DNA of 64,000 nucleotides from Crambe crambe (lineage: Eukaryota; Porifera; Demospongiae; Poecilosclerida; Crambeidae): assembly GCA_963924555.1 (NCBI GenBank), contig OZ004582.1:7502001-7566000 (forward strand), given 5' to 3'. The position numbers were made by a program, and so were the translations under genes. Each line of letters opens with the position of its first letter. Position 1 is the stretch's first letter. This document shows positions 8,846 through 20,830 of the stretch, piece by piece. Under the pieces are notes generated by a model. The model made no database searches, was not told the DNA's origin, and was given only the letters and a program-made list of their open reading frames with translations.

Positions 8846-11800
8846 GTAAATGTAAGTTAAGTCAAGTAATGGACACTTGTATGATACTCATTATCTGTAG
8901 CTCTTCCTTTGGCCGACTCACTCCATGTTGAAATGACCTCCCCTGATGTCACGTTCCATGGAGATCCGAAAGTAACTACTATCAGCACCTCTTCAGTCAC
9001 AATAAACATGAGCGATGTAGGCATCTCTCTCTCCATACCTGAAGGAGCACTGGATCCAGTAGAAAGTCAACTGAAATTGTCAGTTCGACCCTGTTTGACT
9101 GGACCGTTTGAGCTACCTCCAGACTATGAAGCAGTTAGTCCAGCCTACCTGATACAGCCCAGAGGGAATGGGAAATTGCGAAAAGATGTGAGAGTGCGTA
9201 TCCAACACTGTGCTAGTCTTCAGCGTGAGGAGGACTGTGAGGACATGGCATTTCTGTCGGCTAGCTCCACCCCAGAGTACACGGGGCCCAGTCTGGTTTA
9301 TCCCTTTAGAGAAGTCAAAGAAGCTAAGGGAATCTTCAAAGTGGGAGACCAGGAGGGAGAAATAGCTCTCAAATCTCTCCGATTATTGCGAGTGGCTAAG
9401 AGAGTCGGGACATCATCAATAGGTAAGAATTAAGAACCAATTTTCATTGTGATATCTATCCATTCCTATATTAAATTAAACAGAAAGTCTCTTGTGTACT
9501 GTGAGGCTGCTCAGGACTGTTGAAGAAGACGCTTTTTTCAAAGCGACATTTGTAGCCCACTTGGATCATCCCGTCTACTCAAAGGTGAGATATTTTCATT
9601 ATCAGTTGGTGTGTATTCCAATGCTGTGTTCTTGCAGCACTGTGAGAGAGCCATAGCTGGTCTGCATCCAGGTGGATCAAATAAGGGAGAAGCAGAGAGT
9701 GCCGTGATTACTGCAAGGATGGTGTCTGTAGATATGATCCTCAAAACTGAGAATTCTGCAGAATGGGATGTAAAATTCAATACAGTGAATCAGGTTAGCA
9801 TGATGATCTGTATTTTTAACCCTCCGCACATGCATGAGAAGGTTACAGTAGTCATTTTTTAATTGTGTGTGGCAAATTCTTAACCTTTGAGACAGATATT
9901 AACACAAGTAGGCTCTAACTCTTTCAGATGTTTCAGCTTCAAAACAGCCAGCTTCTACTGTGATGTTCCAAATAATGCACACCCACATTCATAATTAATT
10001 GCCGTCCTACCCCTTGAATAGTGCATGTATGGTGCCTCACCCCTTTCACCTCTGGTTGAATGAAGCTTAGGACATAATAATATGGTAGCATATGCACAAA
10101 ATATCAGGGTTTATTTCAAGGGGGTGAGGGGAGCTTCTGCCCCCCAGGCCTGAACGATGGCTTGCCCCCTCCTTGAACTGCAGTGCAGAGGGTTTGCACT
10201 TTAGTGCTTTATAATCTCTAGCAATCTAAATAGGATATCGATGTCATTTGATACAGATTTCAAACAAGGGAATACTTTTCCCTGAAGGTATTTATGCCAA
10301 CCCCCTTGACTATCCTCCCATGATCACCGTCTCTGGAGAGAAAACCTCGTCTATGAGTGCTGGTCCACCAAAACTACTTGTGATTGGACTGGACAGAGAG
10401 TGCAGCTTCAACCTTATCTCTATACCAGGTGAGGCATAATGACAACCAACCATGATTTAAACCATAGAGGTCTAGTTGGAAGCCATAGTCTAAAGCTACA
10501 GTGGATTGCAACATGAAATTCAGAACACCAAACCAAAAATTTACATAGCCTCCATTCAAAGGGCTTATCATGGCTTTAGAGTAATGTAAATTTGGTTTGG
10601 TGTTCTTTGCCAGATTGCTGCAGTTCCCAGTACTGTAGATTTCATGATGGTTATCCATAAGGAATGAGAAATAGGTAGTTACAATCTGGACCATGTGTTA
10701 AGTTAACTATTTTAATTGTGCAGGTGATCTTGATGATGAAGCAGGCATGAAAGAGTTCATGGAAGGAGTTCAAAAGGCCATCGCTAAAAGTGGAAAGATT
10801 GATCGAAAATTAGCGCATTCCATGTTCGTTGGTCCCACAGGTTCGGGGAAGAGTTCATTGATGGATCGCTTGCTTGGCAGACAAAGAAAGAAGTTTTCTG
10901 CTTCCACTGGTGTGTGTGACACAGTCGTCATCATAGACATTAACCCTTCCACTTTCCACCCGGTTACGATACTGGATGGTGACATTTGGGAAGCAATAGA
11001 ATGTGATGTGTCGTATGTGAGACAGCTGGGGCAGGAGAGTGTGAATGTCGAAAATCCTCCTGAGAATCCTCTTACTAAGCCCACAGAAAAGAGAGTCCAC
11101 ACACGTGCTTCTGCACGACCTGATCCTGCGATGAAGGTAGGTTCAGTTCGAGTTGCAAAACCACACTCCAAAAGGAAGGATGCACCAGCATCTCTCTCAA
11201 AACAAAAGCTAAAAGTTGGTACGATTATTTCCTCTGAAAATATAAATTCAGTCATCAAGAAGTACGGCTTTCGTAAGGTTAAAAAGTACCTGAAAAAAAC
11301 CTGTTCCCTGTATCTCAGGGACACCGGAGGTCAGGTGGAGTTCCAGGAAATATTACCTCTCTTGATCTTTGGCCCGTCCATTTTCTTCTTCGTTTTTCGA
11401 CTCGACCTCGATTTCGAGAGCAAGTTATGTGTTGAGTACAGGATGAGTGCTAACAAGTCGATAAATTGCTACACCTCCTCCATCACCACTGAAGAAGCCT
11501 TACTCCAGTGTCTTGCTAGTGTGTATGCCATGGACACATCAGAGGAAGACAGTGTCAAGACACACAAGCCCATGGTCTTCATCATTGGCACTCACAAGGA
11601 TAGGCTCGGTTCTGAAGCTGAAGGCATCATCAAGATAAATCGTTTGAATCGACATCTGGATTTCATCATACGGAGAAATGGCTTTCGAGATCTAGTCCAG
11701 TATGCTGGTGATGATCACAACGTCATGTTTGCAGTGGACAACACTTCCGATAGTGAAGAAGACTTCCAGAAGATTCGATCAAATGTTAACCGCCTTATCA

Positions 11801-14666
11801 ACACTCTTAAAGAGTTCAGCATCGAGTACCCAATCAGCTACCTCTTGTTCTGCCTTGACCTCCAAAATATGAAACAGAGTATACTGACCCTGGACGAATG
11901 CAAAGACCTTGCAGCCAAACATGGCATCGAAGGGGACCAGGTATCTCACCTCTTGTGTTTCCTCCACATCAGAATTGGTGTCATTCGATACTTCAACATA
12001 GAAGGCCTCAAGCACATCATCGTTAAAGAGCCTCAAGTTCTCTTCGACAAGATTACCAATCTCCTTATGAAGACCTTTTCTGGTGAGTTCCTTAGAACAA
12101 GTGTGGTGCTTGATTTCAGAGAGAAGGGTATTCTCACAGCATCAGCCTTTGAAAATGTGTTGAATAGTGACGATAAGATCAAACCTAGTGAGTTTCTTCA
12201 ACTTCTTGTTCATCTGCGCATCGTCACTCCTCTTGTTACACCTGGAGACAAAGAAGACCAGGAAAAGAGGTACTTCATTCCGTGTGTCCTAAACCATGTC
12301 CCAGAATCTCCTGATGAAGATTCGATACCTGATATCCTACCACTGTTATTCAAGTTCAAGAGTGACCATTGCCCAAAGGGTATCTTTGGAGTCTTGACCA
12401 CTCACCTCATGACCCCAGAAAAGGCTGAAAGTGAAGAAGTTGGTACGACATTCGTTCTAATCCATGACAAAATCTTTAAAGATCAGGTGTCCTTTGAGGT
12501 CCACTCCCCTTGGGAGGAGCAAGACGAGATGTCCTTGAAAGTCTATTCTACCCACTTAGAAGTGAAATTCTTTCCCTTATCGTCCGATGATGATCGCGAT
12601 ACTCCCCTGAAAGAAGTGTGCAATAACGTGCGTCAGATCCTGGAGAAGTCAATCCTCAGATCCTTGAAGGACCTCCATTACAGCAAAGAGAAGCTCAATC
12701 CCATGGCATGCTTCAAGTGTGAACATTGTACTCAAATGCATCCAGTAAAGGCAGGAAGAACTCATCACAAGATACACTGTATCAAAGCTCGTGAAAGAAG
12801 TCGCATCCCACTCAATGGAAGATGCTGGTACAATGAAGGTCAGTCCATTTAAGCATAGATCCCCTTGTGTAGGAAACAATATATTGACCTTATTACACTT
12901 GGATGTGTAACACGACCCTGTGCAAGTCAGGCTTACTTATCTAGCCTTGCATGTCCAAGTCACAACTGTTATCCTGTAACCCATAATTTCAAACCACTGA
13001 AAGATAAAATCCCAATATGGTACTTTACTAACCCATTACCATAGCAATCAACCATTGCACATGCTCAGAAGTGTTAACACATTATCATTGTGCAGGTTGG
13101 TTGACCAGTAGAATTTGCACATGTGCAAGATAAATTCAAGCGAGCACAATATACTGTCATATAAATGCAATGATCTTAAATTTTGCGAGCACGAATTTAA
13201 TTCTGCACAGTCGGCAAATTTTGTGTCAACCAACCTGAAAACCCCTGTAAACTTTGTTGTAGACTGTGAGCCTCCCACAACCACATCAGTCTCATCTCCC
13301 CTGCCACGTTCTCCAAGGAATCCTCCTTCTGACCCTGCTGCAGGAAACAACAGAGCAGAGATTGGAATCAGACACAGAACAAGTAAGCATACTCCTGTAT
13401 AAGTCACAGCTGTTATCCTGTAATTTATAATTTCAAACCACTGAAAGCAATATGGCACTTTACTACCATAGCAATCAACCTGTTGACAAATCCTTACTGA
13501 TAGTGTTAGATAATTGCAAAAAACTCCCACCCACAAACATGTGGACCAACGGAACATAGAACGTACTAATTCTTTCCATGTTTAGCGAGAACTCCTTTGA
13601 TGAACTCTTTCATGCCCGCTTCATCCCAAACCCGCCCTACATGAAAGAGTTCATCAAGGGAGTTGAAAAGGCCATCACTAAGAAATAGAATGATTGATAG
13701 AAAATTAGTGCATTCCATGTTCGTTGGTCCACGGGTTCAGGGGCAGATCCCATTGTACTATAGTTGTCTGTCCATTTTCTCCAGTTGTTGACTATTCATC
13801 GTACATATCCTCCCTCCCTACCTGTGCTCATCCCCTCCTGGAGCAACGGTTGGACTGGGACCATAAGGGAGTGGACCAAGACCTGAACACTATAGCAGAT
13901 CACATGCTGGACTGGGAGAAGAAGCTTTCCACTCCTCTGAAACTGACTACCATTGAAATACACGATGTCAAATTTTTGCACTCTGACCCTGTTCTCCTGA
14001 GGTAAGATAGAGGCAGCTGCTGAGCAAGGAATTTTAGTGAATGCGAGTCATTATTTTCATTATCAATTCCCTTTTAAAAATATTTTTTGATCACAAAAAT
14101 CCACAAAAATTTCCCCCACTGCATGGAAGTTGAATTCGTGCAAATAATATATGCTTCCCCCCCCCCCCCCCCCCACTGATTATTCTATTCTCTTCTTCCT
14201 CAAAATTTACTCTCTAGCTTTGTCCATTATTCATGCCAGCATAGCTACACATACAGGACTATTACATAATCCCAAAGTGAGAATTCTCGTGAAATGATAA
14301 GGAAAAGATGGAGCAGCAAGAGTAAAAATGCAGTCGTGCAATTCGCAATGAGGAACAGGAAGAAGTGTTTAGCTCATTAATATTGACTTTGCTTTCAGCT
14401 TTCTCTCCTATCTAAGTACCTATTATTAAAAGGTGCTAGCATATTTATTGAGGCCTAATTCATGCATGGGACTTGGTGATTTCTTTTTATTATTTGTGTG
14501 CAGGAGAGCAGTGTTGAGGAAGTGGAAGGAGAAGGAAGGTCTGCGTGCCACCTACGGGAACCTGTTGAGGGCGTGTTGTGAGGGAGGAGACACAAGTACT
14601 GCTCAAGTCATCTGTGACACACTGAGGGAGAAGACAAAGGAGGAGGGTAAGTATTCAACCACTTGA
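7114..14666 (+). CDS. R2: ANK-ZU5-(UPA-like)-Roc-COR-Death gene, complete
   Basis: Exons 7114-8845, 8901-9422, 9484-9584, 9638-9793, 10,257-10,428, 10,724-12,838, 13,263-13,382, 13,785-14,001 and 14,504-14,646 join in one frame of about 1,759 codons, with a stop at 14,664-14,666 if the last donor is read through. The start is MADS at 7114 because this Met is conserved in all copies; the same frame is open further up to 6976. The ankyrin-ZU5-UPA-Death order recalls ankyrins, UNC5 and PIDD, while Roc-COR-Death recalls DAPK1; the combination suggests an intracellular ligand-sensing adaptor controlled by GTP binding. Weak point: the acceptor of the ZU5 exon is mutated relative to R4 and R5. Confidence 0.75.
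8901..9422 (+). CDS. R2 exon: ZU5 domain
   Basis: Encodes about 170 residues. VGISLSIPEGALDPVESQL followed by VRPCLTGPFELPPDYEAVSP and a YLIQPRGNGKLRKDVRVRIQ strand is the typical ZU5 core (hydrophobic strand, IPEGAL, SP-x-Y-x-x-x-P). ZU5 domains pack against UPA and Death domains in UNC5 and PIDD. In R4 and R5 the acceptor is CTTTTAG|CC; R2 has CTTTGGCC, so it must use the TCTGTAG 12 bp upstream, adding four in-frame residues, or fail to splice. Confidence 0.85.
9484..9793 (+). CDS. R2 exons: two small post-ZU5 exons (9484-9584, 9638-9793)
   Basis: Exons of 101 and 156 nt separated by a 53-bp intron, read as 34 and 52 codons. They encode LLRTVEEDAFFKATFVAHLD and then HCERAIAGLHPGGSNKGEAE...WDVKFNTVNQ. 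Together with the next exon they occupy the place of a UPA domain. I do not recognise a named motif. They are near-identical in R4 and R5, with lengths conserved exactly. Confidence 0.65.
10257..10428 (+). CDS. R2 exon: UPA-like segment
   Basis: 172-nt exon, same boundaries as in R1, R4 and R5. The preceding 463-bp intron carries a truncated copy of the CAGGGTTTATTTCAAGGGGG element that is complete in R4 and R5. One residue change, from Asp to Tyr, relative to its sisters near the start (GIYANPLDYPP). Confidence 0.6.
10724..12838 (+). CDS. R2 exon: Roc-like GTPase plus COR domain
   Basis: 2,115-nt exon, open throughout. P-loop GPTGSGKSS, DTGGQVEFQEI and GTHKD are intact. Compared with R1 it lacks the TVT of DITVTNP (DINP here) and carries a longer basic insert (RVAKPHSKRKD). 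The COR half is more like R3 and R5 than R1 and R4 (for example TPLVTPGDKEDQEKRYFIP), which points to two sub-lineages or gene conversion within the array. The donor GTCAGT is shared by all copies. Confidence 0.85.
13263..14646 (+). CDS. R2 exons: linker (13,263-13,382) and type B Death domain (13,785-14,001; 14,504-14,646)
   Basis: The linker is 120 nt, shorter than in R4 by loss of the PQPTPH stretch. The Death domain exons are open: VDYSSYISSLPTCAHPLLEQ then RLDWDHKGVDQDLNTIADHM, and RAVLRKWKEKEGLRATYGNL. One base change, from Thr to Ile, occurs in the IEIHDVK turn. The intron between linker and Death domain contains the P-loop palindrome. Confidence 0.65.
13541..13750. repeat. Intronic palindrome of the unit's own P-loop region (R2)
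   Basis: The antisense arm 13,541-13,627 and the sense arm 13,640-13,750 are both homologous to the first ~110 bp of the GTPase exon at 10,733-10,850. The antisense arm read in reverse gives GGCATGAAAGAGTTCATCAA and ends at the CGTTGGTCC before the P-loop codons. Confidence 0.75.
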
Positions 14667-14969
14667 ATCCAACCACACTACTTGTTGACCCTCGTAATCT
14701 ATGTCCCATTCAGCACCTCTTCATTGGAACTACTAGCGAATGGGAAGATTATTATTATTATTGATTACAGGATTTGACCTGTGACATGCTTCCTCTACAG
14801 CTGGTTAAATTTTACACGTCTTCTGTCTAGCTATGCTATTTCGATTCTGGCCGGGTTCTTTGGGTCTTTCTGGACCTGACATTTTTTCTGTGTACAGTGT
14901 TACTCTATATTATTCATTTTTTTTTTGGTTTATGCATTTGTTATTATTCTCATTGTTGTTATCATTGTC

Positions 14970-15002
<33 letters not shown>

Positions 15003-15141
15003 TTGTTATCATCTTGTTATTACATGTATCATTGTTATTATTATTATTGTCATTTCTACTCAACGTTATAGCGTTTGTAGCAATACTTACCCTTTACCAA
15101 ACGATATTGTTACGGTATCTACCCTTTACCAATCATGTCAG

Positions 15142-15354
15142 CTCTGAAGCTGCACTGGCTGCTGAAGAGAGGGAGCAGTGGATTCCGCGGGAGACTGAGA
15201 GAAGAGTTAGTTAGAACCCAGAAAGAGGTCACCAAGCAGAGAGAGCATCAGTGGAGTGCCATTGAACACCTCTTGGACAAAGACAACGACCACAACAGCA
15301 GTGCAACAGATCTTCAAGACGTCTTCAGAAATAAACAGAGTGTGCACAAAATTG
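15142..15354 (+). CDS. R2: exon e (basic helical segment)
   Basis: 213 nt, acceptor CATGTCAG, donor ATTG|GTATGG, phase 1-1, so it can follow the Death domain exon and be followed by the peptidase-like exon at 15,846. It encodes KEVTKQREHQWSAIEHLLDK and a DNDHNSS linker; no family recognised. Upstream is a (TTG/TTA)-rich stretch of about 130 bp that would serve as polypyrimidine-type intron DNA. Confidence 0.45.
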
Positions 15355-15845
15355 GTATGGTATGGTACTGAAAGTGGATGCTGTGGGGAAATATTTATGT
15401 CTGTAACAATCAATTCTGAAAAGAGAATAAGAAAATGTTTTGTATCGGTCAACGTGATAGCAGATTCCTGCAAACCTCTACAACCAGGACACCTTTCATG
15501 TGTCCCATCTGATTAAAAATATCAAAATGAGGTCACCTTTCTAATCAGATGTACATTCAGTTCACCCATCACCCACTCTAGCATCCTTACACTCCTCTAA
15601 TCTGGACATTTCTTTCTGTTCCCGATAAATGACACTCTGAAAGAGGACAAACCTCTCAACAAAGGACAATCTAAAAGTACCTTTGTATATACACTCTATA
15701 CAAAATAACCTCCAAAAGAGGACAACCTCTCTACAAAGGACAAAAGGCTGGGTCCCAAGTGTGTCCATTATCACACTGTAGCTAGATAAGTGGGTAAAGG
15801 GTTTCCATCAATATTATTATGACCCCATTGTAATTTCATATGCAG

Positions 15846-16598
15846 TGAGTGACCAGAAGCTTCATCCCTTTAGTGTGTACTCAAAAACACAATCTTCTTC
15901 AGGCAGGCCATTTCAGGTCTGGCTGTATGATCACCACCTCCATAATGATGTTCTGGTATTTGAGGAAAAGAATGAAAGGTTCGAAATTGGGAGGGAAAGG
16001 GCTTGATGTCATCTAATATTGGTGCAGCTGTACTGTGGATATTGCCATGACGAGAGATGGGAAGTATATCACTGTCAATGGTAACTCACGCACATCATCT
16101 GAGGTACATATGAAGTACTTACCTTCGATAAAGGACGCTCTGAAAGAGGACAAACCTCTTGATAAAAGACAATCCATTGTATACAAAATAACTTCCAAAA
16201 GAGGACAACCTCTCTATAAAGGACAAAAGGCTGGGTCCCAAGTATGTCCATTATTCTGAGGTCCCACTGTAATCACCTCTCGTGGGCCCTTTGAAATGTA
16301 CAATGCACATGACCTGTCTTGTGATACTACAGGTCCATCTAATGAAGTCACATGACCTGGTGGGAAGTCTTGAGTTGGTGAGACGGCGTGAACCCATGAT
16401 CGAGTACTACATTGAACATGCGCATGACAAGTTCTATATTTTCACCAACATTGGAACTGACAGAGAATATAAGGCATAATAACATAGCATCAGAGTATCA
16501 CAAAAAATTCTGTCTGTTTGTCTGTCTTTGTTTAGTTAATGGTGGCTGAAACATCCACCCCCCAAGTTTGGAGACTGTTCTACCAACCAACTGAAGGC
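15846..16598 (+). pseudogene. R2: S9A oligopeptidase-like propeller fragment
   Basis: Pieces 15,846-15,999, 16,028-16,103, 16,333-16,473 and 16,536-16,598, equivalent to R1. Each piece is open. The junction between the first two is only 28 bp with no GT donor, and the third ends in a GC donor (AAG|GCATAA) in every copy. No catalytic region follows; the next ~900 bp are unrelated. Confidence 0.65.
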
Positions 16599-17522
16599 GT
16601 GAGTCTGTAATTGAAAATTCTCATGGGACAACGTATTTAAGTCTGTCCCATGTAGAAAATATTAATCAGCTGAATTGAATTTGCCAATTACTTAGTTATG
16701 GTGAGCCAAAGTTTAAGTGGCTAATATTTTGTTGGGAGTGTGGAAACACAGCATGATGTGCAAAGCATAAGCATGCTGAAATTGTGTCATTAGGTGTAAT
16801 CAATGAGTGAAGAAGTGTTTGGCAACCCACTGTGGACAGTGCAGGACCATAGTTACCAGCACTTGATACAAAGACGATCACTATAATTATCCTTGCATTA
16901 TGCATTATGCAAGCATGCTACGAAGATCAGACACTCCTCTGTAAGTTCGCAGTAAAATTAGACAAGTAAACTGTGAGGATAATTTTTGCAACTTTTCTGC
17001 AATTTTCAATCAGTATCTGATATCGCTACTACAAGTTGTAGATTTTTCGCTGTGTAGATACTATATGTCACAACTAACAAGTCTAAGGAGTGTTTATAGC
17101 CATCATATAAACATACATCCGTAGGAAGCTATTATGAGAACCTGTAATACTCACCACGAAGCATTTTAGATAAGCCTAGCAGCCTACCGGTGTCGCAGTG
17201 AATTTTGTCCCCCCCTTAATAGTGTCCCCCCGGACAATATTCACTAGCGAATCATGTCCCCCCCCGGACAATTTTCACCAGTGAATAATGTCCCCTTCGG
17301 TGAATAATGTCCCCCTGTCTCACGGAACCAAGATCGATGACGACGGTATAGTCTTGCATACATGTGCACGCTTCGGTCGAGACGGAGGACTGATCAGAGT
17401 TTTTAATATCCTGAATGATTTTCTAAAAACTAGAAGAGAAGGAAAGCCAATGCATGCACACTTCAAATAGCTAGCTATAGACTAGCTAGCTATAGCTACT
17501 CTCTACTAATAATTTATATCAA
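16599..17522. other. Non-coding spacer between R2 and R3
   Basis: Begins as the intron found after the propeller fragment in the other units, then leaves the shared sequence after about 16,740. It contains AT-rich unique DNA, the GTCCCCCCGGACAAT tandem repeat (17,217-17,316) and a GCTAGCTATAG run near 17,470. No convincing gene; the short open frame at 17,288-17,470 lacks support. Confidence 0.6.
17217..17316. repeat. Tandem repeat, GTCCCCCCGGACAAT/TTCACCAGTGAAT type
   Basis: About three imperfect copies of a ~35-bp unit: GTCCCCCCGGACAATATTCAC, TAGCGAATCAT, then GTCCCCCCCCGGACAATTTTC and so on. Each unit contains two small palindromes (TTCAC...GTGAA and the CCGG core). Seen only here in the window. 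Confidence 0.6.
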
Positions 17523-17603
17523 AATGGGTGTGGTTAGGAAAAGTGGGCGTGGTCATGCAAAAAATTTTCAAAGCCCAAGCTGCATGCTCTGCATCCACCC
17601 ATG

Positions 17604-19803
17604 ATGGCTGACTCCCTGGCCCTACACAGAGCTGTCCAGTCACAACATGTGGACGAGGTCAGGAAACTCTTGCAAAGTGGCGAGTGTCATGTAAATTCCA
17701 CTGATTCCCAACTATGGACTCCCTTGCATCATGCTTGCGCTCAAGGTAACGTCAGTCTAGTTGAGGTATTGATTCGTGAGTACAATGCTGATGTTAATGC
17801 TCGTGATGATCAAAATAGCACACCACTCAGGGCTAAGGCAGACAAAGAAAGAAGTTTTCTGCTTCAACTGGTGTGTGTGACACAGTCGTCATCGTAGACA
17901 TTACTGTCACCAACCCTTCCACTTTCCACCCGGTTACGATACTGGAGGGTGACACTTGGGAAGCAATAGAATGTGACGTGTCGTATGTGACAGCTGGGGC
18001 AGGAGAGTGTGAATGTCGAAAATCCTCCTGAGAATCCTCTTACTAAGCCCACAGAAAAGAGAGTCCACACACGTGCTTCTGCACGACCTGATCCTGCGAG
18101 GAAGGTAGGTTCAGTTCGAGTGGCAAAACCACGCTCCAAAAGGAAGGATGCACCAGCATCTTTCCCAAAACGAAAGCTAAAAGTCAGTACGATTATTTCC
18201 TCTGAAAATATAAATTCAGTCATCAAGAAGTATGGCTTTCGTAAGGTTAAAAAGTACCTGAAGAAAACCTGTTCCCTGTATCTCAGGGACACCGGAGGTC
18301 AGGTGGAGTTCCAGGAAATGTTACCTCTCTTAATCTTTGGCCCGTCCATTTTCTTCTTTGTTCTTCGACTCGACCTCGACTTCAAGGGCAAGTTATGTGT
18401 CGAGTACAGGATGAGTGCTAACAAGTCGATAAATTGCTACACCTCCTCCATCACCACTGAAGAAGCCTTACTCCAGTGTCTTACTAGTGTGTGTGCCATG
18501 GACACATCAGAGGAATACGGTGTCAAGACACACAAGCCCATGGTCTTCATCGTTGGCACTCACAAGGATAGGCTCGGTTCTGAAGCCGAAGGCATCATCA
18601 AGATAAATCACTTGAATCGACATCTGGATTTCATCATACGGAGCAATGGCTTTCGAGATCTAGTCCAGTATGCTGGTGATGATCACAACGTTATGTTTGC
18701 AGTGGACAACACTTCCGATAGCGAAGAAGACTTCCAGAAGATTCGATCAAATGTCAACCACCTTATCAACACTCGTAAAGAGTTCAGCATCGAGTACCCG
18801 ATCAGCTACCTCTTGTTCTGCCTCGACCTCCAAAATATGAAACAGAGTATCTTGACCCTGGACGAATGCAAAGACCTTGCAGCCAAACATGGTATTGAAG
18901 AGGACCAGGTGTCCCACCTATTGCGTTTCCTCCACATCAGAATTGGTGTTGTTCGATACTTTGACATAAAAGGCTTGAAGCACATCATTGTCAAAGAGCC
19001 CCAAGTTCTCTTTGATAAGATCACCGATCTCCTTGTGAAAACCTTTTCTGGTGAGTTCCTTAGAACAGGTGAGGTGCTTGATTTCAGAAAGAAGGGTATT
19101 CTCACAGCATCAGCCTTTGAAAATGTGGTGAGTAGTGACGATGAAATCAAGCCCAATGAGTTTCTTCAACTTCTTGTTCATCTCCGCATCGTCACTCCTT
19201 TTGTCACACCTGGAGACAAAGAAGACCAGGAAAAGAGGTACTTCATTCCGTGTGTCCTAAACCATGTCCCAGAGTCCAAAGGAGACACAGTGAGCAATAT
19301 TCTACCACTTTTATTCAAGTTCAAGAGTGACCATTGCCCTAAGGGTATCTTTGGTGTCTTATCCACTCACCTCATGACCCCAGAGAAGGCTGAAAGCGAA
19401 GAAGTTGGTACGACATTCACTCTAATCCATGACAAAATCTTTAAAGATCAGTTGTCCTTTGAGGTCCACTCCCCTTGGGAGGAGCAAGACGAGATGTCCT
19501 TGAAAGTCTACTCTACCCACTTAGAAGTGAAATTCTTTCCCTTTTCGTCCGATGATGATCGCGATACTCCCCTGAAAGAAGTGTGCAATAACGTGCGTCA
19601 GATCCTGGAGAAGTCAATCCTCAGATCCTTGAAGGACCTCCATTACAGCAAAGAGAAGCTCGAGCCCATGGCATGCTTCAAGTGTGAAAATTGTACTCAA
19701 CTGCATCCAGTAAAGGCAGGAAGAACTCACCACAAGATACACTGTAGCAAAGCTCGTGAAAGAAGTCGCATCCCACTCAATGGAAGATGCTGGTACAATG
19801 AAG
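17604..19803 (+). pseudogene. R3: ANK-to-Roc deletion fusion, GTPase-dead pseudogene
   Basis: The ankyrin exon starts normally (ATG 17,601 or 17,604) but breaks at about 17,829, in the second repeat. After a few filler bases (GGCTAA) it joins the GTPase exon at GCAGACAAAGAAAG, about 30 bp after the P-loop codons. The rest of the ankyrin array, ZU5, the UPA-like exons and the P-loop are gone. The fusion is out of frame (stop at 17,895-17,897), and a further 2-bp deletion (TATGTGACAGC against TATGTGAGACAGC, near 17,990) follows. From 18,009 on, the G3, G4 and COR parts are open to the usual donor after 19,803. Confidence 0.85.
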
Positions 19804-20010
19804 GTCAGTCCATTTTTAAACATAGATCCCCGTGTGGGAAACAGTATATTAACCTTATTACACTTGGATGTGTATTGCCTAGGCTTTCTTCTCTGGCCTT
19901 GCATGCATAGCCCTTACTGAGTGCAAATGGGCTTTTATTTACCATCAGAATCATTTTAGGGAACTGTATGTAGTTCATCATTAATACATTGCTATTATAA
20001 TATTATGCAG

Positions 20011-20705
20011 ATCCAACCTCATGTGATCCATGTAAGGACCCTCCTCCCGGCAAAAGGAGAAAACAAGAACTAGAGATGTTACAGACACATGCACAGTCCA
20101 TTGGACAAAGCAGTCCTCCTGGCTCCATTCGTGAGTTAACTAGTAACAAAATTTATATGTTCTGTACATCTGTGGTTTCAGATCAAGAAACCCTTCCTCT
20201 CTGTGTGCGGCCCTACTTGGAGCGACAGTTGGACTGGGGCCATGGAGGGGTGGAAAAGGACCTCTCTGAAATAGCGAAACACTTGGACAATTGGGAAGAG
20301 GTTGCTCCTCACTTGGAACTGGATCCAATTGATATTCACGATATCAAAGAGAAACATCAGAACAAACCTTCCTTACAAAGGTGTGTCATGAAAATAGTAA
20401 TTGAAAATTGTCTCTATGATTATTGATTTCATTCAGGCAAGCAGCTTTAAGGACATGGAAGAATAAGTGTGGCCTTCAGCTTCAGGATACATACAAGAAC
20501 CTATTGGCAGTATTTGTAGAGGCTGAACAGAGTCGGTGTGCTCAGGCTGTTTGTGAAGTCCTTGGAAAGAGACGTATGTTTGACCAAGTGGTCTCAGTTG
20601 CATCATCAATGCATTGCTATTGCATATTATGCAGATCCAGACTCATGCGATTGTTCCATATTGCCTTCATGTGAAGATCCTTCCCCCAGCAAGAGGAGAA
20701 AATAA
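20011..20705 (+). CDS. R3: type A linker and Death domain cassette with own stop
   Basis: Exons 20,011-20,130, 20,182-20,380, 20,437-20,573 and a terminal exon 20,635-20,705 ending TAA. They encode a linker (TSCDPCKDPPPGKRRKQELE), a Death domain half (RPYLERQLDWGHGGVEKDLS ... DIHDIKEKH) and the second half (QAALRTWKNKCGLQLQDTYK). Phases 1, 1, 2, 1 match type B exactly, so the two cassettes are paralogues. It follows a dead GTPase exon, so it is probably not translated as part of a full protein; all exons are still open. Confidence 0.6.
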
Positions 20706-20830
20706 AAAAACCAGAGAACTCACTGAACATGCACTTTTCTTCATCACTCTTATAATGATCTTTTTTTCCTTTGATTCTATATTGCCAGGTATTTTACATG
20801 CTACATTAAAATAATATTGTGTAATCTAAA

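Noticed and set aside
14833-15147. Hydrophobic frames in TTG/TTA-rich introns (also 22,702-22,992 and 35,534-35,869) that look like membrane proteins
   Set aside because: They are translations of simple-sequence intron DNA; length and residues change between units.
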